From: Kingdonia uniflora
Lineage: Eukaryota > Streptophyta > Magnoliopsida > Ranunculales > Circaeasteraceae
DNA: 64,000 bases
Direction: 5' to 3'
Assembly: GCA_014058105.1 (NCBI GenBank)
Contig: JACGCM010000669.1
Span: 1,674,001 to 1,738,000, forward strand
Shown: positions 1 to 13,312 of the stretch, piece by piece
Numbering within the stretch: position 1 is the stretch's first letter
Layout: each line of letters begins with the position of its first letter
Notes under the pieces: model-generated
Seen by the model: only the letters and a program-made list of their open reading frames with translations
Database searches by the model: none
What the model was told of the DNA's origin: nothing
Made by a program: the position numbers and the translations under genes

Positions 1-626
1 ATTTTTTGAAGGCTTATTGGGAATCTCATTCGAACGACCTTGGATTTCGTTCGAACGAGTCTCTAAAAAAATTGAAATAGTATTTAAGCAAACTTTGTTC
101 TTGTTTTTTTTCTATTTTTTTTCTCCAAGTTTATTTTGAAAGAGCTTATTATCCTATCAGAGAGACAATTTGACATCGATCAAAAACCTAAAAACCTTTA
201 GGTTCCCACATATTATTCTAGAGTGATTCAAAAAGGGTGTTCCATGTTGTGAGATCAAGGAGAGTTGTTAACAAAACGAAGGAGAGTCATTGCGAGAACG
301 AGAACGAAAGAGATAGGGCGTGAAGCTTGGATCAGAAGAGAGATAATCACGAGACGAGGTTATCGAGTCTGTAAGTGTAATTCAAATTTCAAATCTTTTT
401 GATTAATGGATTTTTGGTTGTCGTGTTCTTCGACAACGACCTATGTTTTTCTCACGAGTAAGAAGTTTTCACAGGGTGAACAATTGCTTGTGTCATTTAA
501 TTCTTTGTCTTTACCATTAATTGCTTCTGCTTAATTCTAGATCATTGATTGATAAGAATAGGTCTGACCTATTTCTTGAAATACATTAAATACAAGCACA
601 AATAATTTCAATTGGTATCAGAGCGG
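1..626 (+). mobile_element. Ty1/copia-type LTR 3' end plus primer-binding site
   Basis: The stretch to about 610 reads as an LTR end, finishing in TTTCA. Two bases later TGGTATCAGAGCGG (613-626) matches the usual primer-binding site complementary to plant initiator tRNA-Met. The LTR start lies left of the window. Downstream there is no open gag, so this is a 5' LTR and leader of a decayed or truncated element. Copia is inferred from the primer site and could be wrong, because some gypsy elements use the same tRNA. Confidence 0.6.
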
Positions 627-3600
627 AATCGCTTGTAGGCTTCATATCTTGAGCGGTGATTCTGTTAAGTGCTTGCTTAGATTTAATGATTCCGAAGGTC
701 TTTATTCTGTTGGTCGTTGGTTGATAGAAGACTTGTACGAATATCTTCATTCTGTCACTGTCTTCGATTGAGATAACCACGGAACTTCACATACACGAAA
801 TGAGAGAAACCAAAACCTTTCACTTTTGGAGCATGGTCGAAGTTTCTAGAAAGGCTAGAGCAATTATCACTCTTGGTAAGATGGGGATGGCAACTCTAAG
901 AAAGTGATGTACAATGCTATTTTTTTTTTTGCTAAACTTGGAAGTGAGCAGTTAACTTAACATCTTGTACTCTTTCCCACTTATCAATAAAATCAAATAT
1001 TCGCTTAAAAAAAACACTTGTGTTCCATTTCTTCAAAACAGATCTCCAAGCCCATGAACAATCACCTTGAGTTCCCCTTTTCATGTTATGGTTGCGACAA
1101 ATTATTTGAAGCCAAGTCTCGTTTTATTCCATTTTTTTTTTTTCCTCCAAAAAATAAGCTTACTATATACAGGAAAAGAAATGAGAGCCAATGTAGGTTA
1201 AAACAATCACTTTGAAATCATTTTACATATGGATTTAAACATCATCTGCAGCTGCACGGACCATTTGATCAGTCAAGGGTCTATGTCTTAGGTCGCCCTT
1301 CTTGTGCCTTTATCAGAGAATTTGCGATCTGGGTATCTGCAACGTTGTGTAATTTAACACCAAACTGGAAATATAATGCCTCATTATCAGCTCGTTTGTG
1401 AATGGTTTTTGTTATGCAACTAGAGTCGAGAGCAGGCTTTCGTAAGTGCATCTCCTACTCTGAATAACATCAACCAGGTATGCACCATCCGGAAAAGCAA
1501 GTTGCATGATACAAAGTGTTTTTTTTTATGAAAAACGTCAACACCTTCACAATCAAAATCAATAACCAGCCGATTTCCCATAGAAAGTTTCAGAAAATCT
1601 AATTGTAGTTGAGATGCATAGTAACATGTAATATTATTGATAGGAACAGTTTTCCGTGGATCATTAATTGTCCAGATGTTTGCATCCGGTAAGAAACCCT
1701 GACGCTGCCTACACCTCCTCGGTGTCAGCCATGTGTCTCTATCTCATGACTAATGTACATGCATGTTTAATTATTTGTTTCATAAGTTTGAACTGCTGCA
1801 GTACGCAGTGTGCAACTCTTTTTGATCTGCCTGTCTTTATTATTGAACTATAGGAGTAAGAGATGCTCCTACTATACTGTAGTAAAAAAGGGAGTTTCCA
1901 TTTTTATAAGATTTTTTCAAGGGGAAACCCTTTCTATAGAAGCTTTTACTATCATTATTACAGTAACCTGTATTAATTATTTTTCCCTCACAAGCTAGCT
2001 CTCTCTTGTTTTGTTATGGAGTGATAAGAACTTATCTAGGATTTAAGTTCATCGTCCTTAAGTTCTTGAAGTTGAACATATATAGTTGAGCGTGAAAAGG
2101 ATCTCGATCTCGTCTTCATCTTCGGTGAGAGGTATGATCTTGAGACAGTTATCTCTTTCGGTTTCTGCTTCTAGCCAGGTTTAATCATGCATGTAGTTAT
2201 GCTTTCTTTTGTAATTCTGTACTCATGCACTTTCATTAGTGTGCCTTAACTTTTCATTGATCCACATTATTATAGACTTAACAGTAGCACTTATATCCTT
2301 TTTTAATCCATCAATGGTCTTTTGTTAAACTGAATTTAGAGACTCTTTTACTCTCTGAAGCAACTAATCTCGCCTGTGACCCCTCTTCGTTTTTCCACAT
2401 TTACAAAACCTACAAATTCCACTACACAATGAGGAGAAATATCAAGTAGATTTTCCACTTTGTTCGACCAGATCCGAAAGTTGTTTAAGATATTACACAA
2501 GGCTTTGATCAACTCATTAATTGGCTCACCATCTCCTGAACTCTAGAGCCAGTATTCTTAGAACCATCAGATATGTTTTCTTTGCTCTTAGTCATGTTTT
2601 GAAACTAATGTTGCTTTTAATCGATTCAAACAACGAATAAAACTGTTACCAAATTTATCTAGCAAGTAGCAACTGTACAAGTTTTAAGGCGTCTAGAGCT
2701 GAGTAGGCAGAAAACTTTACATATCTGTGAGCGCTCTCTGCAAGAGTCGTCTATTGGCCTAGAAGCGAGCTTTCCCCCAACTACTTGACATACCTTACAG
2801 ATGAATCTAGTATCAACCTCTGTCATCTTCTACGGTTCTACCATAAAGTTAGATTTCCAAGCAACCAGAACTACACTGTAACAAGCATTCTAAATTTATA
2901 CCAACAACCACGAAAACAAATCAAGGATTGGAAAGCCATGATCACAAAATAAAACATGATTAGTTACAATCTGCGAAAATAAACTCTGTCCGGCCCGACG
3001 CAGTAGTACTAAAAAATTAATTGAACTAGTAGGCTCGTGTATCTTATGACTCGTTTGGTGATCACTCAAGGATTGGTGAGGCAGGAGAAATTTCTTGCGG
3101 TGTTCTGACCCACTTGTCTCTACTACTGAGATAATAACAGGCGCTTGGATGATGGGGCCAGCCCAATGACACCTCCGGTGACTCCCAAGAGCTTGGTCTT
3201 AAACAACTTGTTGCAAATCTTGCAGCAAAGAGAGGCATCAAATAATGAAAAATTCTGCAACTTTGACGACGAAGTAATAGTTTCATGAATCTTATGATTC
3301 ATTCTGTGGTGATCACCCAATGCTTGGTAAGATGGGAACGAATTCGTACCGGTGATGAACTTGAATATATCAGTTTTTGTTCCCGGTGGAGTGACTGGAA
3401 CCTGACTCGTTTTTCCAATCTATGTTTTTTGATCATTCTTGCGCTGTGTGGAGTACTAACTACTAACAGCTAACAGTAGTACTCACAGACCCCCCACCCC
3501 CGCTTGATTTTGCACCAAATCTATCTAGATGTTTTCGTTTCTTTGACGCATCTGACCCCTTGTAGTGTGATCTCTCTAATTTTTCTTAAAGGGAAAGTTA

Positions 3601-3786
3601 ATTAGAGAGCCTTCCAGAGACTTTAGTGCTATAGATTTTCTTCTAATCATTAAACTTGATTTTTTTCTCTAAATCTTAACTCCCACCATATAATTTCACT
3701 CCCCAATTAAATCGTGATTTTTTTATCAACAGGGCATAGCAAGTTTACGAGTTAGGATTTATTGTAATACATTTAAATTGATCGAC
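627..3786. other. Intergenic region, no supported gene
   Basis: No open frame here resembles a known protein. About 945-1013 looks like the 3' tail of a non-LTR element or transcript (AATAAA followed by A8). On the minus strand 1307-1235 could be a terminal exon, since an AG acceptor is followed by 23 open codons ending in VRAAADDV and TAA, but I do not recognise the protein. Segments near 3041-3090 and 3288-3340 are diverged direct repeats built around ATCTTATGA and GGTGATCAC. The part from about 3480 is the upstream region of the response regulator; CATATAAT (3687-3694) is a possible TATA element. Confidence 0.4.
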
Positions 3787-5983
3787 ATGCAACTGTTGGA
3801 AGGAAACAGTGTGGAGCTTTTGAGACATTTGGAAGGAAAGGATGATGGGGGTCAGATTTTAGAATCGGGTACCTCGGAATATAGGTTTTCGGAAGGATTT
3901 CAAGTTCTTTTAATTGATGATAGTAGTGTTTGCTTGTTAGAAACTGAGAAGAAACTTATATATCATGGCTACAAAGGTATCTCTCTTTTTCTCAAATAAT
4001 CATTGTTTTACGTTACATTATTTTGGTAGATATGTTGACATTGCTTTCTGTTTTCACAGTTACAAAAGCTCAAGAACCATTATTTGCACTCAAGCTGTTG
4101 AGAGATAACAGGATGAATTTTGATATTGTGATCACCGATGTTCATATGCCTGAAATGGATGGTTTCAGGCTCCTAGAAATCATCATCCGTCTCGAAATAG
4201 ACATTCCTGTTATCAGTAAGTGAAAGTTATATTTTACTTTAATGTAGTCGTCAAATTCAAATTATTCCTTAAGAAATCCTTGCTCAAGCTCATTTCATTT
4301 TTCGATTATTGATCTCATTTTTAAGAGTCATTGTCTTGCAGTAATGTCCTCCTCTAATGACAAGAACTTGATAATGAAGGTTATACAACATGGGGCATGT
4401 GACTACCTAGTGAAGCCAATTCTAATGAAAGAGTTGGAAAACATATGGAAACATGTTATTCGAAGAACTAAGTTTACGTTAAATAGTTTTAGTGTTGCGA
4501 AGTTAGAAGATCAGATAACAAAATCAAAGAAAGGTCATAAGAGGCATAACCTTGAGAGAGAAGTTGAAACGGGACTTAACGTTGGCGAACAATATTCAGC
4601 TCAAAAGAAACAAAGGGTTTCTTGGTCTGCACAGCTACATAAAAAGTTTATGGAGGCCGTTAGAGTGTTGGGAAAAGGTATTCATTTAGTACAAACTATA
4701 GATTGATATCACTTAGAGTTGACTATTATGCATTAGTGTTATTAATCACTTTTATGTTGTATTTGTTTTTATGTTTCTACAGAAGACGCGGTTCCTTTAA
4801 AGATATTAAATTATATGAATATTCCTGGAATTACTCGCAAACATGTTGCTAGTCATCTACAGGTATGATATCGTCCCTTGATCTTTTCGTAATTATGTTC
4901 CGGTAAATTCAAGCTATAACCATACTTCAATAGTTTACCGTTCTTTTCATACTTACAACAGTTTTCACTTAATGTTTTTTTTTTTTTTTGCCTTCTTTAA
5001 TGCTAGAAGTATCAAAATGCTATCAAGAAGACCGCAGAAAGCGGAGAGAGCAACATGAACGATTCTTCTAATAGAGTAGGCGATTTTTCACTCAATACTC
5101 CTCTTGCATCATTTAGTAAAGAACGTCATAACGGGATAAATACTTATACCGATTTTAGAGACAGTGGTTATCCTTGTCCTGGAATGATTCAATACCCCCA
5201 TCATGCTCAGACTCAGAACCCCATTTTCATTGCAAATTCTCATATAAATCAAAACCCATTCACATTTTCTATGTACCCTTCTCGTGGATTTACACCCCAA
5301 CAATATTCGCAGTATCAACAAAGAATGCATCAAAACTATCGAGTTGGTGATGTCCATTCCAACCCTTTTATGACTGAAAATCAATATCCCCAATCATATT
5401 CAAATGAGCCAAAATATCGATCATTTCCTCAGAGATCAACAACTTCGAATGAGTATATGAGTAGTTTATCAAACACTTTAGCTCATAATAAAATTACCAA
5501 AGAACTACTTGAATGCATATCCAATCCAAATCATTTATGCGTTCCGTTAGATGTTGTCAGTTCACAATGTCTGCTGTCTAATACGTCTGTTTCAACTAAT
5601 TTGAGTGGAGGTGTTCTGAATGATGCAGTTATCGGAGAAAAACAAGATGATTTTTCAGGTAATCTATTTTTCGATTTAAGTAGTTGTTTAGAATTTTGTT
5701 GTAGATTATTTGTATAACCAATATAATTGTTTCTAGAGCACGACGGAGGGATAGATCATACTCAACATTCGGAGGTGGAGCAACTTATAGACGATGTCCC
5801 TAGCAGTACTTGCTGCTTTACGGATCAAGATGACTTATTCTCGTTGGTATGAGATTGTTTGTTGTAATGTGCTCTTTTAAGTTAATGGTACTTCTCTTTG
5901 TTAAAAAATTTAACCTTTTTACTTGGTTTAACGGCTCTTAATATTTGCAGTTTCCAGGGTGTGACGACTATTCAATTTACTAG
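3787..5983 (+). CDS. Type-B (ARR-like) two-component response regulator
   Basis: Seven coding exons (3787-3976, 4060-4215, 4342-4677, 4783-4862, 5007-5658, 5737-5846, 5951-5983), all with GT-AG introns in matching phase, give 518 residues ending SIY-stop. Residues about 36-155 form a receiver domain. Visible are the acidic pair D44-D45, the phospho-acceptor D90 in [12 protein letters not shown]118, and K140 in DYLVKP. Residues about 204-262 form the GARP/Myb-like DNA-binding domain (WSAQLHKKF, then [15 protein letters not shown]). The tail is rich in Q, N and S, as in type-B activation regions. Known family role: nuclear transcription factor activated by His-Asp phosphorelay, mainly in cytokinin signalling. 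The start is the first ATG in frame; the preceding codons have no upstream ATG. The protein is shorter than the longest members such as ARR1, and its tail is diverged, so orthology is not assigned. Nothing looks broken. Confidence 0.93.
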
Positions 5984-7019
5984 GAAAACAGTTCTATATG
6001 ATCTCTTTATTCACGATGCAGAGCTAAGTTAGAAGATAGGTGGGATGGTGTCAAGGATTAAATTCACGGCGAAGATTTGTATGGTGTCTTTGTTAGTATT
6101 ATTTTTTGGTTATTAGCTTTTAAAATTATGTTGGACCAACGATTCTTGATGAGGGTTCAATCTGAATTGTTTTAAATCTACCCATTACATTTTTTTACAA
6201 TGAATTAAATTGCCATTCCTTTTTTTACAATGAATTAAATTGCGTGATGAGATGTATAACACACAACATGAATTGGCATCACACCCTTTGCTCGAGGATG
6301 CACCCGTAATGGTCAAGATGGTCATGCAAGGATTCTACGATTATAGAAAATTTGTAGAATCCTTATATTTATCTTTGTTACTTCTGTAATGAACGGTCTT
6401 CCCACAACGTTTTGTTACATGGTAGCATACCAAACATCACGACTGATTGACTGCAAAAAAGTTCATTCCACAATTTTTTTTTGATACATGCAATTATAAA
6501 TTGTTGCCAAGTAAATGCTAATTCAGACAATGCTTTTATGTCGAGTAGAGCATATCAAGGAGAGCACCTTAAGTGTGTTACTGAATGTACAAGATCACCA
6601 TTAGAAGAGCGTTGGGCTCAAGATATTTGATTGTGTTCATATTAAATGAGACTTATTTTCTAAATGTCTGTACGGGTTTCTCAGTTCACGTGAACGGTTA
6701 TCTCCAACTAATTTTCTGTCCAACACCGATGGGTGCTTCAAATTTCCTGTGGCAAACAATATATTTCGTTGTTTCGAAAGGTAACCTGTGATTAGGGAGG
6801 ACACAGCAGATGCATTAATCACAGGATATATAATTACATATTGAGAACAATTTGCCCTCCTCCCTCATTGTTATTTTATAAACAGGTAAAGAGGATGGAA
6901 CTAAGAGAGATCAGAATTAAATCTATTTCATGTAAATGATCCACACAATATTTGCTTCTCTACAAAAAACGTGTATTCTAGAATTCGTAATAATGCTGTC
7001 AACAACCGCAAAAACTAAA
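5984..7019. other. 3' flank of the response regulator; short tandem repeat
   Basis: This holds the 3' untranslated region and intergenic sequence. A 30-bp unit ending in ACAATGAATTAAATTGC is present twice in tandem (6191-6220 and 6221-6250). No further gene is evident. Confidence 0.45.
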
Positions 7020-7150
7020 TCAAAAGCTTTTGATAGTCTTAGAGCCAGTAACAAAATCCACAGAGACATCAAGCAAGAGGATCTTAGGAACTGGAAGCGC
7101 GGATGAAATCTCTCTATTAAAACGGTACGGTGTTTTTGCCACTTGGGACA
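7020..7150 (-). pseudogene. Ty3/gypsy integrase fragment
   Basis: On the minus strand the frame reads LPVPKILLLDVSVDFVTG, which resembles the start of the integrase catalytic core in plant gypsy elements (LPxPxxPWxDVSxDFVxGLP). Its first catalytic Asp lies in the D-V-S-V-D-F stretch. The rest of the integrase is not recognisable on either side, so this is a short relic. The match is short and rests on memory of the motif. Confidence 0.4.
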
Positions 7151-7459
7151 AGTCTGTCCTTATGTCCAGAGATAAAGAGGGGCTGGGATGCTCTATTGAC
7201 ACCTCGAAGAACGTACAAGGAAGGGCAGTTATGAAAGTTAAAGTTTTAAAACTAAAGTCTAAAAAAAAAAACCCCGAGGTCAAACTTCTCTTCTCCTCCC
7301 ATGAGTGGAAAAAAAAAAAAAAAAAAAAACTAGCGTTCTCTTCGTCTTTCTACATTTTGCAATTCTATTTATTATCTCTCTCTCTGCGTTTTATTGCTTC
7401 AATTTCGCCTTATGTTTTTGATTTGGCTGGATTTGCACACAATGATTTTTATTTGGTTG

Positions 7460-7738
7460 GATTCGCACACAACTATCATCAAGAGTGCAAATATGAAGGA
7501 TGATTTGCATAAAGAAGCCATCGATTGCGCTATCTCCGTAAGTTCTTTCCAGCCCTTTTCGTCATTACATTTATCCCAAATTTGAGATCTCTATTAATAG
7601 CATTGTAATCGTTGTTATTGAATCATTCATTTGTTTGATAAAACCAGGCATTTGAGAAGCATAATGTGGAGAAAGATGTGGCTGAACATATTAAGGAGTT
7701 TGATAAGAATCATGGACCGACTTGGCATCGCAATTTCG
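7460..7738 (+). pseudogene. LC8-type dynein light chain gene fragment
   Basis: Two exons match the N-terminal half of plant LC8 dynein light chain. The first (about 7460-7537) encodes TIIKSANMKDDLHKEAIDCAIS and ends at a GT donor. The second (7648-7738, after an AG acceptor) encodes [18 protein letters not shown] followed by GPTWHRNF, then a GTAAAC donor. In LC8 the order is TWH-CIVG-RNFG, so four near-invariant residues (CIVG) are missing in frame, and one Lys of IKKEF is also lost. The exon for the beta strands that bind partners (SYVTHET to the C terminus) is not found downstream. LC8 normally acts as a dimeric hub in dynein, nuclear-pore and other complexes. I read this as a decayed, truncated DNA-level copy. 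Confidence 0.7.
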
Positions 7739-10700
7739 GTAAACCTATTACCCCAATTTCTAAATACTGTAGTATTACAATTAGTGAAGGCATTTTGTTT
7801 ATCAGAAATGAACTTGACGATTTACTTGAAAAGAAAACAAGATCTTCGAATCCATTTACATTGGATTGGCAGCTAAAATGCTCAAATTTTAGATTAGAAT
7901 GTTGTCAGTGGTTTAGGTTTTAGTGATTGCACCTCACCTGATTAGTGTCATGGACTCAAATGATAGAAATAAAATTTTGGTTGAACTGATTTTGGCAGGG
8001 GTTAATTGAGGTGTGTTCATATAGTTTTTTCTATGTAATAAGGGGAAAAGTTTTTTTTTTTAGGCAACTACAACCATATCATTATACAAAAGCTTTAGTA
8101 GGGGATAAAATTCTTACAAGAGATACGTTTTATAGAACAATCAGATATCTATCATTGATTGGAGAGGTTGAAGCTCAAGAATTCGACACAATAGTTTGGC
8201 GCACAAACTATTTCAGAATCCTCCTTTTTTGCACAATTCTGAGCTCAAATCTATCCAAATTTGTTATCTCTCGCTTAATCTTCCAATTTCTTTAGAGGTT
8301 TCAATGTTTTCTTGGATGAGATTCATCAAATTCTGATGAAATTATGAGATCGAATGCTGGAAAAGTTTGGAGCTTGATATCTCAATCATTAATGGCGATG
8401 AATTCAAGCTCTCAAATGGAGTCAGAGAAGAGATTGAACAATCAAACAAGCTCTGTTTTGCTGACAAACCTAAATCCAGCAAATCCAAACAAATCTTTAA
8501 CAACGACGGGGAAGATTCAAGCACAATAGTATGAAGCAAGCACTTCAATGCAAATTAAGACAGTTGTTGATGAATAAAGGTTAAAATTTGAAGCAAAAGA
8601 GCAATTTAAGAGTAAAACTGAAACCCTAAAAACTTCAAACAGAAACCTGGAAATTGCAATGACTTGGGGGTCAGGAAGGGCTGTCAACGCCTCGAGATTC
8701 ACATCTTGACAGCTCTTTTGGGAAATAAATTTGTTAAGGCCAAAAAACCAACCCTATCTTCCCCAACTAAAATCTTCACCTCTCCCCGACTAAAAACTTC
8801 ACTCTTCCAATAAAAAAAGAAGCGTTCTCCTAAAAAAAAAAAAAAAACCCCTGTGATCTCTCTCTTTCTTTCCCAACGCTTTTAATCTTCCAGGTTTCGA
8901 AGGTTCTCTAAGCTTTCGTATTCATTATATAAGGTCTGATTTGAGTTCAGGGATCGATAGTTCGTCCATCTTTCTTGATCATTGTCTTTGCATCTACGAT
9001 TGGACCTAAAATTCATGGTAAACTCTAAAAATTATATTGCTTCTACTTATGAACTAAAGCTTTGATTGCAATTCATGTTTTAAGTTTGACTTGATTTGGC
9101 TTTCGATTCATTCTCTTTAAATCGAAGAAATATTTTTTCTCTGATGAATGGTCTACAATTCTGTAACATCATTTTATGGATTTCTTATGCTCTCGGATTG
9201 TACAATTTTCTTTAAGATGTTTGTTTGAGTTTAATCTCAAGAGTTTGTAAGAACCAGAAATGGGCATGTTCTTGGTTTAGGGATAACAAGTTCTTCATGA
9301 AATATGCATTATTCCCTCAAAATGTCACGATTAAACTTAAGCCTAACTAAATAGAGCGGTTTTATTCCATTATCTTCAAAACTCGATTATTTCATTAATA
9401 TCAATTTGTCGGGACTTGCTGCCAAGTTTTAGACAGTACGATAATTAACTAAGTAGAAAATATGTGATACCAGTTTGCCAGCATTAATGTGTCTTATGTT
9501 CTTGCTGATGGCCAACTTGAGTCTACTGCAGATGGCATACATTCATAAAAGGTTATGATCTTAGAAGGTCAGCAACCTACGTAAAAAGCAATATAATTAC
9601 CTTTTGAGTTTCTTAGGAGCCCATAATAGTTCCCTCGATCTTCACTCAAAACATCATCGATATCGAGCATCCAACTTTCAACTCAAGGGGGAGGCTAGGT
9701 GCACCAAATCATGTTCGGGCAGGTGTTTTTGTTACTCTGATAGTATGTGATCTTGGATGTGTTGTGAGCTAACTTTTCATAAGTATGTTCCCTCTCAATC
9801 AGGTGGAAAACTAATGTAAAAGATTTACATACATCACTGAACAATCCAAACATGATATACTTGAGCACAGAAGGCAACAATAGCACTTGAGTCGAAGCAG
9901 CTTCTACGTTCAGGTTTGCCAGCAATTTCACATTTCCCAAGAGTTTCACATTAGGGCCAATAAGTCTACATAAGGTAAGAATTGTACTCTTCATTAACAT
10001 TTTCACTAAGCTAGCAAATACAAGAAGTATTAAGCAAACTATAATTTACACATAGAATTGTGTCTGAAATATTATAATCCAAAACTATACAATATACAAC
10101 AACATAAATCAAAATCTGTTGCAGACTCCATTTCTCTAAACAATTTCACAAAATCTTTAGAGACCATCACCTGGGACAGTGGGCCAAAAAGATAGTTACA
10201 TAACAATCATTTGACATTTTCCCATTCATCATAGATGCAATGGACCCTGTGATCATCATAGCATTACCCCTCTATTTACAAACTAAATAAATATTGGACC
10301 AAGTGAAAAGATCTAAGCAATGAAGGTTATGGCATTATTTCTGAAATATCAAGAATAATCCAGGTATAAGTTGCTCCTTTTATAATTAGTTTCCTTGCAT
10401 TGGTTGGATAATGTGTTTTTTTGTCATGTATTTTCTTACATTAGGTTTTTTTGAAACACCATGGATTTTAGTATCCAATTAATGAAGCAAAAGATTTTAG
10501 ATTAGCTCACTAAAGTGATAAAGTGAGGCAACAAACATATACACAAACAATAGTTTAGTATGTTGACTAATAGTGGTAGATATTAGCATTGGAGATGATG
10601 GAGTATAACAGTATTTGCTTCATATATAACTATCCCAAATGATCCAGATATCTCTCCAAATTTTACTTAGTTGATGCTTCACATCTTAGCTGCTTGGTTC

Positions 10701-11171
10701 CTGTTTACAGTTGAAATTACAATAGTTAAAAAACCCTCTTCAATTAAAGGTTTCAATTTTATAACTTTGTTTTTCTCTTAATTCATCTTTCATATATACA
10801 ATATCCAAATTTTACTACCTAAAGTGTCTCCCAAGTCTTAGGCGCCCGATTTGAATTTTTGAAAAAAAAAAACAATTAGGCGCCCAAACCTTAGGTGCCG
10901 GTTTAAAAGTAGAACAGGCGCCCAACACTTAGGCGCCCAATCGCAAACTTAAAAAGCAAGACTGAGTCTTGAAATCCAACCTTGCGTTTTGAGACTCAAA
11001 ACCAAGGTAGTGAGGCAATTTAGAAGATGCTCTAAATGGTGTAGATGGAATGAACTTCTTACTTAGGGGGGGGGGGGGGGGGGGGGGTACATAAATATTT
11101 TTGCTCTTAAATTTATAGAAAATCGTGTCCACCTAAAAAATTAGAATGAATTGGGTAGAAAATTATGTTTC

Positions 11172-11211
<40 letters not shown>

Positions 11212-11663
11212 CATAATTTGATTATCTAATGGACCAATTTTATCTGAATACATGCCTTTCACAATATTGGTTCACATTTAGGATTAAATAAAGAGTCAAG
11301 TTCGGTGTAATATATATCAAATTTAGATAATCGGAAACTACTATTTCCATTCATATGGACACATATTCTATCTCACTCTAGACATTTATAAGTGGCTAAG
11401 AACACCCCATTTTGGATTTACTCCCACTATCTCTAAGGCGAATAAAAAATAGTTCTATAGTATCTCTATGGATAATTACAAGTTTGTTGATTATATCTTT
11501 TCTTTTATTTTCAGGATTCTGGGAGTGTATGATGAAGAAAATCAAGGGCAATATATTTGTAACAACATTTCATAGGTACTACTGACTTTTTCTCCCTCTC
11601 TTCTATGGTTTCAAGTCCCAGGGACTCCTGAGGCAAATATACTTGCAAGTTGAAACTGTCAAA

Positions 11664-12540
11664 GCTATAGGTATATCCTAATCCATTTCTTTCAAGTAAA
11701 CCAAATGTACTATCTGTTGTTCCACTTCCATTTCCGCATAGTTAATTTGTTTCATAAAAAAAAATGCTAAGATACACAAGATTAGGTGATCTAGACATTC
11801 ATATATGTTATTATATTCCACCATTTACTTTTTGCGAGAGGAGCTACTCAAATTTAGCAATGGAGCAAATAAATACTTTCTCAAAACATTATGACATCAC
11901 TCAGATGCTATTATGCGTTGCTCCTTGACGTAAAACAAAATAATTTAAGTAAAAGAAAGGTGCCAGACTTATAAAAATAGAATATTTTGTTTGTTTATGT
12001 TTATACAATATTTATTTACTTATGACTATAGTCATCTTATCTTTGTGCACGTATTCTCCTATACTAAAACGCTAAGCATATTACAGCGTATAATATACAA
12101 AAAAATTTCTTTACCGGCAACAAAACTCAATCTATAGGTATATCATAATCCATTTTCTTTAAAATAAACCAAATGTACTATTTGTTGTTGTTCATTTCCA
12201 CATAGATAATTTGTTTCACAACAAAAATGCTAAGATATACAAGATTAGGTAGTCTAGACATTCATATATATTATTATATTCCACCATGTACTTTTTGCGA
12301 GGTGTTGCTCAAATTTATCAATGAAGTAAGTGAATACCTTCTCAAAACATTATGGCATCACTCAGATACTATTATGTGCTGCTCCTTGAAGTAAAAGAAA
12401 GGTATCAGGCTTATAAAAATAAAATATTTTATTTGTTTATGTTTATACAATATTTATTTGGTTATGACTGTAGTTACCTTCTTTGTGCACGTATTCCCCT
12501 CTACTTAAACACTAAGCATATTGCAGCGTATAATCTACTT
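11664..12540. repeat. Large tandem duplication, period about 467 bp
   Basis: The segment beginning CTATAGGTATATC at 11664 recurs at 12132. The two copies stay colinear to TTTGTGCACGTATTC and AGCGTATAAT near their ends, with scattered substitutions and small indels. No protein signal is present in either copy. Confidence 0.8.
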
Positions 12541-13110
12541 AAAAACTCAATGTATTTACAACATGCCAACAACCAAAATACTCCAAAAGGGACTAATGAA
12601 TGATGAAGGTAATTTGCTATTAAATAATATTGTGAGCCAATATTGTGATCAAAAATAATTTACACTACAATAAAGTAATAAACTAACATGATTATTACTA
12701 ACATAATCTTTAGATGTACCTTTTACGCTAAATATGGTTTTTGATCATAGAATCCAAAACAATGATACGTTATAATACTATGTGTTATAAGCATTATGGA
12801 AAGACTAGATAATTCTTTGTCAAGTAGTCCTTATAAAAGGTTCTTAACTTCTTTTATTCTTGGCTCTTGGACTTTGCTGTGTTTGCTTGGGAACTTGAGC
12901 ATCTAAAGAGGCATAAGCAGAATTTGATGAATGTGATACAAATAGTCTTATTAAAGTTTATTGTTATAGTTCTTTTAAAGAATATATTGACATTTGATTT
13001 TGTAACTACCATGTGAAAAATTGCATCTCTTTTGTCTCATTAAAAATGATACTACTGTATACATATACTATATTATATAAAATAAAAGGTCAAACAAAGC
13101 TTCTTACAAA

Positions 13111-13312
13111 ATATAGCCTTTGTGAAAATGAATCTCATATAGGTTTGAAGCGTGGAGGCGGCGAACTTCAGCCTCCAATTGAGGCAAGAAAATGTTTTAA
13201 GTTCTTATCTCATATAGCCTTTGTGAAAATGAATCTCATATAGGTTTGAAGCGTGGAGGCGGCAAACTTCAGCCTCCAATTGAGGCAAGAAAATGTTTTT
13301 AAGTTCTTATCT
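13111..13312. repeat. 101-bp tandem duplication
   Basis: A unit starting ATATAGCCTTTGTGAAAATG is present at 13111 and again at 13212, almost identical. Each copy contains GGAGGC and GCCTCC as short inverted arms. Confidence 0.85.

Noticed and set aside
613..626. Possible tRNA-related sequence
   Set aside because: Only the primer-binding complement of tRNA-Met is present, with no cloverleaf around it.
3062..3473. Overlapping open frames on both strands
   Set aside because: Short, overlapping and unlike known proteins; they coincide with diverged direct repeats.
10838..10938. Telomere-like TTAGGC repeats
   Set aside because: TTAGGC is not the plant telomere repeat, and the copies are spaced and each continues into GCC.
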